The notes under the pieces were generated by a model. The model was not told where the DNA came from. It worked only from the letters and a program-made list of their open reading frames with translations, and made no database searches. Both the position numbers and the translations under genes were made by a program. This document shows, in pieces, positions 45,979-56,562 of a stretch of 64,000 nt of DNA; the first letter of the stretch is position 1; the number at the start of each line of letters is the position of its first letter. The stretch is from NCBI GenBank assembly GCA_943787205.1, contig CALSLN010000001.1:62001-126000 (forward strand), in the 5' to 3' direction. Origin of the DNA: an uncultured Rhodospirillaceae bacterium. Its GTDB lineage: Bacteria; Pseudomonadota; Alphaproteobacteria; Rhodospirillales; Rhodospirillaceae.

Positions 45979-46743
45979 TCAGCCGAGGGTTTGGCGCACG
46001 AGACGCCGGATCAAATCAATAATCATTTTCTCCGACCTGCGGATACGGTCTTCTGGCCCACCAGCGCCGATGATGATCGTCTGACCTTGCGTTGCCCTTG
46101 GATACGGGACGGCAATGGCGCCGGTGCCCGGAAGCACTTTGTCATATGCGACAGCAGCGCCTTTCTTCGCCACGTCGCTCAGCCTATTTTTTATGCCAGA
46201 GAGTGTGACAGGGTTTACGCTTGGTTGGCGATTATAAGACTCCGCCAAGGCCTCGATGTCCTCAAAGTCCTGGGTCGACATCCACGCCATGCCGACCGCA
46301 GATTCAAACAAGGGAGCAACAGCGCCTTCGGCAAGATTTAGGGCAACGGGAAAGGTGCTGGGATAAATCGTGACAAATTGCATCTCGAAGCCGGCGCGCA
46401 TGGCTATGGATACGGTTTCGCCGGTGACGGTGCTGATCTCCTGCAAAATCGCATTTAGGGCGCGATCTCGACGGACTGAGCCAATCAACCAATCGCCCAG
46501 CAAGCCAACTTTCAGGGTCGGAAAGTAGGTTGCATTTTTTGGGTCGAACCAGAGGTACCCAAGTGTCACAAAACTGGCCAGTAAGGCATTTGCACTTGAT
46601 CTAGGCATGTTTAGAGCGCGAGACACCTCTTTGGCTCCGGCAGGCCTCTTCCAATTTTGGAACGCTTCCATCAGGGCCAGCGTGCGCCCCACTGATTTGA
46701 CCACGCCTGATGTATCGTGTTGCGGCTCAGCCCCGCTATTCAT
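45979..46743 (-). CDS. IclR family transcriptional regulator
   Basis: A 254-residue IclR protein. The winged helix contains VGRTLALMEAFQNWKRPAGA and EVSRALNMPRSSANALLASF, and the effector domain begins VGLLGDWLIGSVRRD. It is divergent from the TonB-receptor-led catabolic cluster, with a near-perfect 18-bp palindrome in the gap. It is therefore the likely regulator of that cluster and perhaps of the downstream gamma-glutamyltransferase. The inducer is unknown. Confidence 0.88.
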   Translation of the reverse strand: MNSGAEPQHDTSGVVKSVGRTLALMEAFQNWKRPAGAKEVSRALNMPRSSANALLASFVTLGYLWFDPKNATYFPTLKVGLLGDWLIGSVRRDRALNAILQEISTVTGETVSIAMRAGFEMQFVTIYPSTFPVALNLAEGAVAPLFESAVGMAWMSTQDFEDIEALAESYNRQPSVNPVTLSGIKNRLSDVAKKGAAVAYDKVLPGTGAIAVPYPRATQGQTIIIGAGGPEDRIRRSEKMIIDLIRRLVRQTLG

Positions 46744-46831
46744 AGGGTTTCTTCCATCTTTTGGCCTTTTCCAAGGGGCTTATGGCTGGACCGTGGCGTC
46801 TATGCCACACATTCGTAACAATAGACCATAC

Positions 46832-46870
46832 CATCTACATATACAGAAGAGCCATCTATATATGTAGATG
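46832..46870. promoter_or_regulatory. Inverted repeats, candidate IclR operator
   Basis: The divergent gap holds CATCTACATATA and, 15 bases on, its exact reverse complement TATATGTAGATG. The right half, CATCTATATATGTAGATG (46853-46870), is by itself an 18-bp palindrome with only two positions off. The element lies about 90 bases before the regulator start and 98 before the receptor start. Its position suggests an operator for the adjacent IclR protein; binding is inferred. Confidence 0.5.
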
Positions 46871-46967
46871 AGACGCTATCAAAAGCCGCTGAAACCAAGG
46901 AACACTCTCCTCAACTGATCCGACGTTAAATATCGGATTTTTGGGATTGAAAGAGGAGGGACCCCAC

Positions 46968-49155
46968 ATGCGGATTACCAACACATCATCTTTACTGACG
47001 AGCACAGCGCTATCGCTTGTTTTGCTATCGACGGCCACGGAAGCCTTGGCCCAGAACACTCTGGCTTTGGAAGAAATCGTCGTTACGGCGCAACGCCGCG
47101 TCGGCACTCTGTTGGAAGCGCCGCTTGCGGTTTCCGCATTCGATGCCAATGAAATTGAACGTCGTCAATCTTTCAACGTTGTCGACATCGTCAACAACGT
47201 TCCGAACTTGATCGGCAACAACAATATTGGTCAGGGCACGGCGACCACCGTGTTCTTGCGTGGTGTTGGTACGACAGAATCGATCGTCACGATTGACCCG
47301 GGCTTGGGCTTCTACATTGATGACGTCTACATTGCGCGTCAGGGCGTGAATAACTTCAGCCTGTTTGATGTTGAGCGTGTGGAAGTTTTGCGTGGCCCGC
47401 AGGGTACTCTTTACGGCCGGAATACAAACGCTGGTGCGATCAAAGTTATTTCCAAAAAACCATCGGAAGACTTCGAACTTAACGGTGAGTTCTCTTACGG
47501 TCGCTTTGATCGTTACAACGCTAAAGCCTCAATCAATGGCGCGTTGTCAGACAAGGCCTTTGTGCGCGCGACGGTGTTGCGTGAAAAGGGCAGTGGCTAC
47601 ATCGAGAACCGTGGAACTGGTAAAGACGTCAACGATAAAGACGTCTTGGGTACTCGTTTACAAGGACGCTTTCTCCCAACCGATGATGTGACTGTTGATC
47701 TCTCCTTTGATTGGAGTGAGAGCGACGCGGCTGGCCTCTACGCAAAAGACGTATTGGGTGCGACGAGGCCTTTTGATGGAGACTTATTCAAGGTCGATAG
47801 CAGTATCGATACGCAGAATATCGGTAAAGCTTGGGGTGTGGGTGCCAACGTGTCTTGGGACATCAATGACACGACGACATTTCAGTCGATCACATCATGG
47901 CGCAACACGTTCCAAAGTTGGAACTTGGATCTTACCGATCAACCGGTTTCGATTTTTAATCTTTATACCATCAACGACAGTGATCAGCTGAGCCAAGAGC
48001 TTAAGTTTAACGGCACGATGGCCGATGATCGCCTCGATTATGTCGCTGGTTTGTTCTACTTCAAGGAAGACAGCTATTCGTTCATTGGGGATGAAATCAA
48101 TCTGAACCCAGCTCCTGGCGTTCGCGTTCCGTTGCCGTTCTTCTCACGTGACTATGATGTCGACGTAACGAGCTACGCTGCTTTTGCTGAGGCGACTTAC
48201 AGTTTCACCGATGATCTCCGCATGATCGTTGGCGGTCGTTTTACCCGCGATGAAAAAGAAATTGATATCGTACACAAAGTTGCTGGCACGCCTGGATTGG
48301 TTAGTAACGGCCCGATCGTCGATTGGGATAGTGCAACGCTTCGCGGTTTGGGCACACCAACTGAGCAAACCTTTGAAGAATTCACGCCACGTCTCGGTCT
48401 ACAATACGACATCAATGACGATGTGAACGTCTTCGCTATGTTTACGCGGGGCTTCAAGTCTGGCGGGTGGGCTGCGCGCACCAACAACCCGGCTGAAGTG
48501 CAAGAGTTCTCGCCTGAAATTGTCGACAACTACGAAGTGGGTTTGAAATCCAACTTGATGGACGGGCAAGTTCGCTTGAACATTGACGCCTTCTACTATG
48601 ATTACACCAACCTCTTTAACTCAGCCACGGGCGCCGGCGGCAACTTCATTATCGCCACTAACGACGCCGAGGTGTATGGCATTGAAGGGGAGGTCACGGC
48701 TCGCATCACTGAGCAGCTCGACATCTTCGGCAACTTCGGCATTGGCAAGAAGGCAAGTACATCGACGTGTAGATCCGGCGCTCGCTGGCGTCGTTGTCGG
48801 CGCAGAGCTGCAGCGCCTGCCAGGGTTCTAACTGCGCAGCTGGGCTTCAGTTATCTTGGCAGCCGGTCAACGTACTGACTGGAGCGCCCGCATCACCGCG
48901 AACTACAATTACAGCGACAGCCACTTCACTAACCTTCAAAACTCACCGTTGGCCAAATCTGGGACCATCGACTTGGTCACAGCGGCGATCAATTTTGAGC
49001 GCGAAGATGAGAAGCTGTCCTTTGGCCTGTCTTGCCGCAACTGCCTGGATGATGAGTACATCAGCCAGAGCCTTGACTTCAGTGCTCTAAACTTCCTGAC
49101 AGTCTATGCCGGCGAACCTGCTACATGGCTGTTCACCATCAAGACTCGCCTCTAA
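46968..49155 (+). CDS. TonB-dependent outer-membrane receptor, frameshifted near the C-terminus
   Basis: A receptor with a signal peptide (TATEALA-QN), a TonB box (LEEIVVTAQRR), a plug domain (to about residue 160, with VDIVNNVPNLIG and VEVLRGPQGTLYGRNTNAG) and a 22-strand-type barrel. The ATG at 46968 follows AAGAGGAGGG. The first frame is open to 48878, but homology fails after DIFGNFGIG (about 48745). The correct C-terminus continues in another frame (DWSARITANYNYS ... AGEPATWLFTIKTRL) and stops at 49155. At least three small indels lie between 48745 and 48875. Receptors with this box import large or scarce organic substrates, here probably for the downstream cluster. Confidence 0.85.
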
Positions 49156-49169
49156 GATATACGTCACAC

Positions 49170-49196
49170 CCGGCCGGAGCATTTTGTTCCGGCCGG
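49170..49196 (+). terminator. Strong hairpin after the TonB receptor
   Basis: CCGGCCGGA and TCCGGCCGG form a perfect 9-bp GC-rich stem with a 9-base loop, 15 bases after the receptor stop. No T run follows, so it may be a partial terminator or an mRNA-stabilising structure between the receptor and the enzymes downstream. Confidence 0.6.
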
Positions 49197-49218
49197 ACAC
49201 TAACCGGGGGGAACGCTC

Positions 49219-49848
49219 ATGGCGGCGATGGAATTATCGCGCGACAAGACGGCTTTGTTGGTTATCGATATGCAGAACTCGTTCTGTGCCGATGACGGTG
49301 GTTGTGGCAAAACCGGCTTACCGATTCAGAATCTACAATCAGCTATTCAGCCCTGTGTGAAAGTCGTTGCGGCGGCGCGCGCAGCAGACATTCCGGTCAT
49401 CTATACTCGCTACATGTACCGTACCGACTACGCAGACGGCGGTGTGCTGGTAAAACACCTTTTGCCTGAGCTTAAAGATGCCGGCGCGCTTCAGGCGGGG
49501 ACATGGGACATTGAAGTCGTTCCTCAATTAAAACCTCAGGCCAATGATTTTATCGTCGATAAGAATCGACCCAGTTCCTTCTACGCGACAAACCTAGAGA
49601 CCATTTTGAATGGCTTGGATATCGATAGCTTGGTTGTTTGCGGTGTCACCACAAACTGTTGTGTTGAGTCGACGGTGCGTGATGCTAGTCATCGCGATTA
49701 CAAAACCTTTGTCGTGCAAGATGCCGTTGCCGAATTGGATGATGAGCGTCAGCAGGTGTCGTTGAGATCAATGGCGATGTTGTTCGCCAACCTCGTTTCC
49801 GTTTCCGATGTTGAGGGCGCGTGGAGCATCGCGCAAGCTGCCGAGTAA
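49219..49848 (+). CDS. Isochorismatase-like cysteine hydrolase
   Basis: A 209-residue cysteine hydrolase with the full catalytic triad: Asp in LLVIDMQNSF, Lys in FIVDKNRPSSF and Cys in GVTTNCCVESTVRDA. These enzymes cleave C-N bonds in N-carbamoyl, ureido or amide compounds, or isochorismate-like ethers. The frame is intact although it lies between two frameshifted genes. An AACCGGGGGG ribosome-binding region precedes the ATG. Its position in a TonB-led catabolic cluster suggests an amide substrate; that is inference. Confidence 0.9.
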   Translation: MAAMELSRDKTALLVIDMQNSFCADDGGCGKTGLPIQNLQSAIQPCVKVVAAARAADIPVIYTRYMYRTDYADGGVLVKHLLPELKDAGALQAGTWDIEVVPQLKPQANDFIVDKNRPSSFYATNLETILNGLDIDSLVVCGVTTNCCVESTVRDASHRDYKTFVVQDAVAELDDERQQVSLRSMAMLFANLVSVSDVEGAWSIAQAAE

Positions 49849-49953
49849 AATTACGGTGTGGTGACAGAGGCCTGCCACTCGAGCGCATTCTAGATTGAAA
49901 TTGTCTGGGATCACGTCCGAGCCAATAGATTTATATAAACAGGACGACGCAGA

Positions 49954-50815
49954 ATGAGTGGTTATATCGATATCGTTTGCAATCCGTTCACGCCTTGGGT
50001 GGTCGAGCAAGGCATGATGGGGGTCGACGAAGACTTCAAGAAACAAATTCGCATGGCCGAGTGATGCCAAAGCTGGTGTTGAAATCTCCGACTACCTCAA
50101 GATGATGGATAAGGCTGGGATTGAACGATCCCTGTTGATTGCCCACCGTTGCGGTGACCTCAACGTCAAAGGCTCACACCACATTCCTTATGAATATGTC
50201 CGTGATATTTGCGAAAAACATCCAGACCGTTTTTCTGGTCTTGCAGGCATCGACACCACTAAAGGTATGGCGCAACTCAGTGAGCTAGAGACTGCGATCA
50301 ACGATTACGGTTTTGTCGGTGCTCATTGGTACCCCCATTGGTTTGGTATTCCGCCCGATGCACCGCAGATTTATCCGGTCTATGCCAAATGCTGTGAGCT
50401 CGACATTCCCATCATGATGCAGGTCGGCCAGAACTTGGTGTACTCCAAAGAGCGCCGTTTGCCGTCGGTTGCGAAACCGATCTTGCTTGACCAAGTCGCT
50501 ATCGATTTCCCAGAGCTTATTCTGATCGGGATTCACATCGGTGTGCCCTGGACCGACGAGATGATCGCTATGTGTTGGAAGCATGAGAATTTATTCATGG
50601 CGGGTGACGCCTATGCGCCTAAGCATTGGCCGAAACAGATGGTGCACTACGCCAATTCCTATGGCCGTCATAAGGTCATGTTTGGTACCGACTGGCCGGT
50701 GATTGACCCTGAGCGAGCAGTACGCGAGGTCGGTGAATTCGGCATGCGCGAAGAAGCCCACAAGATGATGATGCGCGATAATGCCCTTCGACTGTTTAAG
50801 CGGATCGCCAGCTAA
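49954..50815 (+). CDS. Amidohydrolase-2 family protein (decarboxylase-like), one frameshift
   Basis: The protein starts MSGYIDIVCNPFTPWVVEQG and continues after a one-base insertion at about 50062 into EISDYLKMMDKAGIERSLLI, HPDRFSGLAGIDTTKGM, LIGIHIGVPWTDEMI and FGTDWPVIDP. Reconstructed length is about 286 residues. The family (ACMSD/gamma-resorcylate decarboxylase, 4-oxalomesaconate hydratase) is metal-dependent; His of IGIHIG and Asp of GTDWP match metal-site positions, but the N-terminal HxH is not obvious. The clean part of the frame begins at 50102. The acyl-CoA ligase begins directly at its stop. Confidence 0.8.
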
Positions 50816-52372
50816 ATGAGTGCGTTGGAGACGAAGCCCGTCGCTCTGCCACATTCCTATGAGTCTATGACTGTGGCTAAAGGGTTGCGCGCGACGACTC
50901 AACGTAATCCCAATAAGGTCGCGATTACCCACGGCGATAAAAGCCGGACGTATCGTGAGCTGTCGGGCCGAACGGACAGACTCACTGCTGCAGCGATTTC
51001 TCATTTTAAGCTCAACAAAGGCGACAACGTCGCCATCGTGGCCAAGAATTCCATCGAGTACGTTGAAGTGGTTTGTGGTCTACCGGACGCTGGCGCCGCT
51101 GTAGCCACCGTGAACCCTCGTTTGACGGGCGCGGAAGTTGAGGCCATCTGCAATGATGCTCAGGCCCGCGTGGTGTTCTATGACGACGCCTCAGCCGAGT
51201 CGGTGACGTCGGCCTCATTCGACACGGTAGAGCATATCGTTCACCTCGGTGAAGAATACGAAGCCCTGGTTGAAGACGCGACTGTTCCGGACGTCTACCC
51301 AGAGATCAACGAGTGGGACCCGTGGACCATTCCGTACACCTCCGGCACCACAGGCAAACCAAAGGGCGTGGTTTTGCCGCAGCGGTCCCGCCTGCTGGCG
51401 TTTTACCAGATGGCGCAGGAGTTTGGCTGTTACGGGCCTGAAGATCGCTTCCTCGGCACCACACCCATGAACCATGGCGCCGGCATTGCGTTTCCTCTGG
51501 CCGCCATCATGTCCGGTGGCTTCACCGAGATTCTCGATCACTTTGATCCGGAGCTTGCTGCTGCAGAAACTCGAAGGAAGGCAACTTTGCCGGTGTCTTT
51601 ACGGTGCCGACACAGCACCATGCGATTTTTGAGTTGGAACAGGCAGTTCTCGATAAATACCGCGGTGCGCCGCTAAAAGCCGTGATCTCTAACGCTTCAG
51701 CGTTGCCGCAGCATCTCAAGCACAAAATTGTCCCGTACTTTCGGCGAAGGCACTGTTGCACGAAACCTATGGCTCTACCGAGGCCGGTTTTGTCTCCAAC
51801 CTGCGTCCCCCTTTCCAGTTAGAGAAAGAGGGCTGCGTCGGAACGCCGTTCCCTCATACGTTCGTCAAACTGGCCGATGATGACTTTAATGAGGTTGGTC
51901 CAGAAGAGCCGGGTGAGTTGTGGGTCAAGTCACCGTCGGGCTTTTGCTGGATATTGGAATCGTCCAGAAGAAACGGCAGCAGCATTCACAGGATGGTTGG
52001 ATCACCGTCGGCGATGTCGCTAAGCGCGATGAAGATGGCTTCATCTATATTGTCGACCGTAAGAAAGACATGGTCATCACCGGGGGCGTCAACGTCTACC
52101 CACGTGAGATTGAAGAGCTTCTGTTTGGCCATCCCGCCGTATCCGACGTCGCGGTGATTGGTGTGCCCGATGACAAATGGGGTGAGCGCCTGCGCGCGTT
52201 TTCGTTCTGCCAACGACGGCGCAAGCGATTGACTGCAGACAGCGTCGCCAGTCTTCTGCGAGGGCAAGCTCGCCAGTTATAAAATCCCGAAGGATGTAGC
52301 CGTGATTGACGACGCTGCCTCGCAACGCCAACGGCTAAGGTCTTGAAAACCGAACTGCGCCAGGTGGGGTGA
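50816..52372 (+). pseudogene. Acyl-CoA ligase (AMP-forming), multiply frameshifted
   Basis: An AMP-forming synthetase/ligase that reads as pieces in all three frames. Piece 1 (to about 51565) has YTSGTTGKPKGVVLPQRS (P-loop) and TTPMNHGAGIAFP. Piece 2 has APLKAVISNASALPQHLKHK. Piece 3 has HETYGSTEAGFVSNLRP. Then [13 protein letters not shown] is readable, followed by [20 protein letters not shown] and [20 protein letters not shown]. The end, [17 protein letters not shown] and GKVLKTELRQVG, contains the catalytic Lys. At least six indels are needed to join them. All core motifs survive, so the gene is probably intact in the organism. It would activate an aryl or fatty acid as a CoA thioester. 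Confidence 0.82.
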
Positions 52373-52375
52373 CCC

Positions 52376-52780
52376 TTGAACTCTTCCCGATCCGATGCTT
52401 CCCAGGTCTCAGAGACTTCTGATCCAGCGGTGGCAGCGGTCTGGGCCCTGCTCGACACCATTCCAGACCCTTGTCATGCCTTGTCCGGCCATGACCTCAG
52501 CATTGTCGATCTGGGCTCTCATCAACGGCATTTCCCGCGATGGTGAGAGTCGATTCGAACATCAGCGTGACCTTCACCGACCCCAGTTGCGTGTTTTCCT
52601 ACAAGATCATCATGGATTTAGAAGACCTGGCCGCCACCCTCGACGGTGTGTCCGATATCACGGTCGCCGCCGACCCCTATCCCTCTCTGGACCGAGGACC
52701 GCCTCAGCGACAAGGCGCGGCACCTCTTTGCCGATAAACGCCACCCGGTTCGGCGTTTCCGACCAGACCAAAAAGCTTGA
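52376..52780 (+). pseudogene. MIP18/DUF59 (PaaD-like) metal-sulfur assembly protein, frameshifted
   Basis: The pieces AAVWALLDTIPDPCHALSGH, LSIVDLG, LINGISRDGE, NISVTFTDPSCVFSYKI and LWTEDRLSDKARHLFADK together resemble a DUF59 (MIP18/PaaD) domain, with the DP(C/E)H and T-x-P-x-C motif regions. Such proteins help assemble Fe-S clusters on client enzymes; PaaD acts with phenylacetyl-CoA epoxidase. At least two indels break the frame. The end is uncertain because two different frames are plausible beyond 52735, one running up to the next gene at 52807. Confidence 0.6.
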
Positions 52781-52806
52781 AGCGTTACAAACGAAGGAAA
52801 CAGGCT

Positions 52807-54085
52807 ATGACCTCATCGCTCGTCGAACGTGCGTGTCGGCCGCCGCACGGTTTTGCAGACCCTCGGTCGCAATCGGGGCGGGGGCCGATGGCTTCTGTCG
52901 GCTACCGGTGGCATATCGCCCGTCCTTGGCCCAGGGCCGGGTGGTCGTCGGCACCTACACCCGATGGCCCAGACGCACGTTCGTCATCGACGGCGTCGCC
53001 CACTGCTACAACCATGCGCCCTACAATCGTCGCATCAAACGGGCCAGCGTCAACAGCATCAACACCACATCACAGCTTTCACATGTGGCCTGCACGCCCG
53101 ACGCCTTACCGCCTGACCTATGAGCAATGGGAGCGCGATTGGCAGGCCTGACGAAGTCATGGACATCATGTTTCTCGAAAGCCACACCGACATGATGAGT
53201 GATGCATTCGGTGCCCATGTTTGACCTGCACTACGACGGCTTGGTCTCTAACGAGAAGGGCGCCTACCTCAAGGGCAACTTCCCTGACCGGGTGCTGTGG
53301 TATGGCGCCCTCGATCTGTTCGATCCCTTATGACGCGGTCATCGCCAAAGCGGATCAGCTGATCGACCAAGGGTGCCGACGGCATCAAGTTCTATCCCAC
53401 GCGCATCAATTTCGAGACCCGCGAGCCGGAGTCCTGGCTCATGGATGACGAGAAGCTGGCCTTCCCCGTGTTTGACCGTTTGCAAAGCAAGGGCGTGTGA
53501 AACACCTCGCGGTTCACAAACTGGTCGGCCACGTCGGCCCAAGAGACGGCCGCGCCTGGGTATCGACGACTCTATACAAGGCAGCCGAGGCGTTCCCCGG
53601 TCTCACGTTTCACCTGGTCCATGCCGGATGGCAGAACTTTGAGGAGACTGCCGCCCTGATGAGCGGCGCGGGAGAACATCACCGCGGTCATGGAAGGGCC
53701 GATGCTGTTCCCCCTGTTCGATATGGATGCCTTCAACAAGATGATGAACGTCTTCATGACTCAAGGTTGATACGGACCGCCTGATCTATGCCTCCACGGC
53801 GGTCAATCAGCATCCTTACTGGATCATCAATGCCTTCTTTGATTTCCAGCCCCCGGAAGGTGCGCCCCGTACGCGCTGACCGATGAGTCCAAGGCGAAAG
53901 ATTATGGGCGCCAATCTGGCCCGCTACCACGACATCGACGTCGCCGCGCAGACGGCGGAAGATTTCGATGGGGACAAGTGGTCACGGTCGCCAAAGCTGA
54001 AGAATGGCCTGCGCGAACCCTACGCGATGCAGCGGGCTTGATCCCGGCGCGCGCAACGCCCGATAACCGCGCGCTCGGATCATAA
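52807..54085 (+). pseudogene. Tat-type amidohydrolase-2 family protein, multiply frameshifted
   Basis: Near the start, RRTVLQTLG reads as a twin-arginine signal. Fragments in changing frames then give VIDGVAHCYNHAPYN, SHTDMMS, VPMFDLHYDGLVSNEKGAYL, GADGIKFYPTRINFETREPE, GVKHLAVHKL, FHLVHAGWQNFEETAALMS, VDTDRLIYASTAVNQHP and a terminal PARATPDNRALGS. Their order suits an amidohydrolase-2 TIM barrel of about 400 residues. Ten or more indels are needed, so nothing can be said about catalytic completeness. AAGGAAACAGGCT precedes the ATG. An exported amidohydrolase next to a cytoplasmic one would be unusual. Confidence 0.65.
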
Positions 54086-54094
54086 GGAATCACC

Positions 54095-55813
54095 ATGACT
54101 GATCAGGACAACGCCCAAGCGCTCGGTATGTTCCAGAGTCTGCTCGGTCCGGACGGTGTGATCGCCGACACAGGAGGAGCTGACCTACTACGCCACGGAC
54201 ATTTCCGGCGAGGGCGATGTCCTGCCGCATCTGCGTCCTGCGTCCCTATCGCTGATGGACCAGCTCTGCCAGGCCGTCACCATCGCCGGCGGTCTCGGCC
54301 TGCCCCTCGTCCCGCGCGGCGCTGGCATGTCCTACACCAAAGGGCTACCTCAGCCAGAGCGCCCGGGCACGCCGTGATGATCGACATGAGTCGTCTCACG
54401 GCCATCGACGAGATATCAATGAAGCCGACATGGTGGTGACGGTGCAGGCCGGCTGCACCTGGTCGGCGCCTTGTACGAGGCGCTCAAAGAGCGCGGGTTG
54501 CGCACGCCGTTCTTTCGGGCCGTTGTCTGGTATCTGCGTCGACGGTTGGTGGTGCGGCCAGCAACAACTCTACTTTTCTTCGGTTCAGGCACCCATGGCG
54601 CCATGGCCGACAACGTCATTGGTCTGGATGTAATTTTGGCCGACGGCTCGTTGTTGGAAACGGGGTCGTCTGCCGCGGAAGGCCGCACGCCGTTCCTGCG
54701 CCATTTCGGTCCCGACCTCACGGGCTCTGTTTCTCGGCGACTGCGGCGCGTTTGGGTATCAAGGCGCGCATGTCACCATGCCGCTCATCGCCATGCCTGC
54801 GGCAGAAGAACACCTCTCGTTCTGCCTTCGACACCATTGAGGATATCGCCGAATGCCCACACCGCGCTGGCCCGTGAGAACGTGGTGGCGGAACAGTGGG
54901 GCATTGATCCTGTCGGCAACCAGAACCTGGCCGCGCACGGCTTCAGCTTTCTTGGAAGGTCTTGGCTGTCGTCAAAGACGTGGTGGCGACGGCCGACAAG
55001 GTCGCCGGCGCGGTCACCAACGTCACCAAGCTCTTGATTTGCAGGGCCAACGCCTCGCCGATCGCTCGGGCTACGCCTTGCATGTGGTGGTCGAGGGGGT
55101 CGATGCCCGGGAGGCTGCATGGCCAAGGCCGATCGTGTCCGCCGCATTTGCACGCCTCACTGGCTATTGAAGGAACTGCCCAACGTCATTCCCAAGGTGA
55201 CGCGCTCCAAGCCCTTCCGGCCTATCAAAGGCGTTGCTTAGGGCCTAACGGTGAAAACTGGTTGCCGGTGCACGGCATGTTTCCCTTGTCCAGCGCGGCT
55301 CGAAGTTTCGCGGCTGATCACCGATGAATACTTCTCCCGCCATGTCGGAGCTGATGGACTGAACACAACATCACGCATTCTCGTATCTCACCGTCGGCGT
55401 CGGCCACGTCCTTCTTGGTGGAGCCCATGTTCTATTGGAAAGACCGTCTTGCACGCGTTCCACATGCGCCACGTTACTGACGAACAAGCAAAGAAAGGCC
55501 TACGCCAAGACAAAGGCCGATCCGGAAAGGCCCGCGAGGTGGTGATGAAGCTGCGCCGCGACCTATGCTGGTCTTGTGGGACGCCTTTGGCGCCAGTCAC
55601 CATCAGATGGGCCGTCACCTACCCCTACGCCAGCCAGCTGTCCTCCGCGGCCCGGGCCGCGAGCGGTCGCCATCAAAGCGGCGCTCGATCCTAAGGGCAT
55701 TATGAATCCCGGCGTGCTTGGAGTTGTCCGGTGAGGGCGATGGCGTGAAGAAGATGACGAAGTTCCCTGAGTTCCCGCAGGACCTCCTCAACGAAGAGTG
55801 GCAGGTTCGGTAA
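54095..55813 (+). pseudogene. VAO/4-cresol dehydrogenase-type FAD oxidase, multiply frameshifted
   Basis: The start MTDQDNAQALGMFQSLLGPD has AAGGAATCACC upstream. Across frames one reads PLVPRGAGMSYTKGYLSQS (PCMH FAD motif), MIDMSRLTAIDEI, VTVQAGCTWSALYEALKERG, GLRTPFFGPLSGI, GGAASNNSTFFGSGTHG, ADNVIGLDVILADGSLLETG, then FAD-oxidase C-terminal segments, and finally IKAALDPKGIMNPGVLG and NEEWQVR before TAA. This is the vanillyl-alcohol-oxidase/4-cresol-dehydrogenase layout, about 570 residues. More than ten small indels break it; few single-base stop changes are seen. It would oxidise a phenol side chain or a hydroxy acid. Confidence 0.78.
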
Positions 55814-55820
55814 GTCGTCG

Positions 55821-56471
55821 ATGTCGCCTTTAGATGAAGAACAGTCGGATGCGATGCCAGAAGAACTGACCGTAGTCGATCATCAGATCGGCCAGTCTAC
55901 CTTCGCTCTAAATTTTATTGCTCGACCCGCCGGAGATTTCCGTCAGCAGATCGCCGCGATGCAATCCGTGCTTGCCGCCGACCTGCCGGAGGGTGTGTTT
56001 ACGTGCCCCGTGGATTCGCTGCACTTGACGATAGCGCCGATCATCTGGGCGCGCGGCACTTATGATTTCGATGTGCGTCAATGGTCGGAGAGCAACGCCG
56101 AGGCGGCGATAGACGAGCTCTCTCGTCTGGCCAGTGACTCCTCGGTCTTTAACCTGACCTGCGCTGGGTTAGACGTTCACCCCGGTGCCATCGTCATCCG
56201 TTTCGAGCCCTCGCCTGTGCTTGATGCGCTACGCGACACGGTCAACGAGAGTCCGATGTTTAAAGACGTCATCGTAGAGACCATCGACTTTACCCACGTC
56301 ACGCTGTTTCGGTTTGAGGGCGTTATGCCGCTATCCGACCTCGCCAAGGTGATCGAACGTCATGCTGTTCCACAAATGGATTGGGCCGTTGATGATTTGG
56401 TTCTGTGCCAAGAGGAAATCTATCCCTCGCTGCAGTATACGGATATCACCTGTATTCGATTGGCCGATTGA
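55821..56471 (+). CDS. 2H phosphoesterase superfamily protein (2'-5' RNA ligase-like)
   Basis: A 216-residue protein with the two His-x-Thr motifs of the 2H family: DSLHLTIAPI (about residue 75) and DFTHVTLFRF (about residue 155), the second about 80 residues after the first. The fold cleaves cyclic phosphodiesters or ligates RNA ends. An enzyme of this type is unexpected in a catabolic operon. The frame is clean, marking the right edge of the frameshifted region, and begins 7 bases after the FAD oxidase stop. Confidence 0.75.
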   Translation: MSPLDEEQSDAMPEELTVVDHQIGQSTFALNFIARPAGDFRQQIAAMQSVLAADLPEGVFTCPVDSLHLTIAPIIWARGTYDFDVRQWSESNAEAAIDELSRLASDSSVFNLTCAGLDVHPGAIVIRFEPSPVLDALRDTVNESPMFKDVIVETIDFTHVTLFRFEGVMPLSDLAKVIERHAVPQMDWAVDDLVLCQEEIYPSLQYTDITCIRLAD

Positions 56472-56562
56472 ACACCGCACTACGGACGCGCTCTGTTGTT
56501 CCATTGGGTTCTGCCGTGGTTTGCGTAAGGTGCGTCAACAGACCGGCTAGAGGAACGCGTTT

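Noticed and set aside
48745-48878. C-terminal tail of the TonB receptor as first read
   Set aside because: The arginine-rich tail is a frameshift product; the true barrel end is in another frame to 49155.
52395-53123. A single 242-residue protein spanning the DUF59 and amidohydrolase region
   Set aside because: It joins unrelated segments only because of indels; real homology switches frames several times within it.
48740-55813. Programmed frameshifting or natural pseudogene island
   Set aside because: Too many indels at irregular spacing, no conserved slippery site, and motifs preserved; sequence error is simpler.
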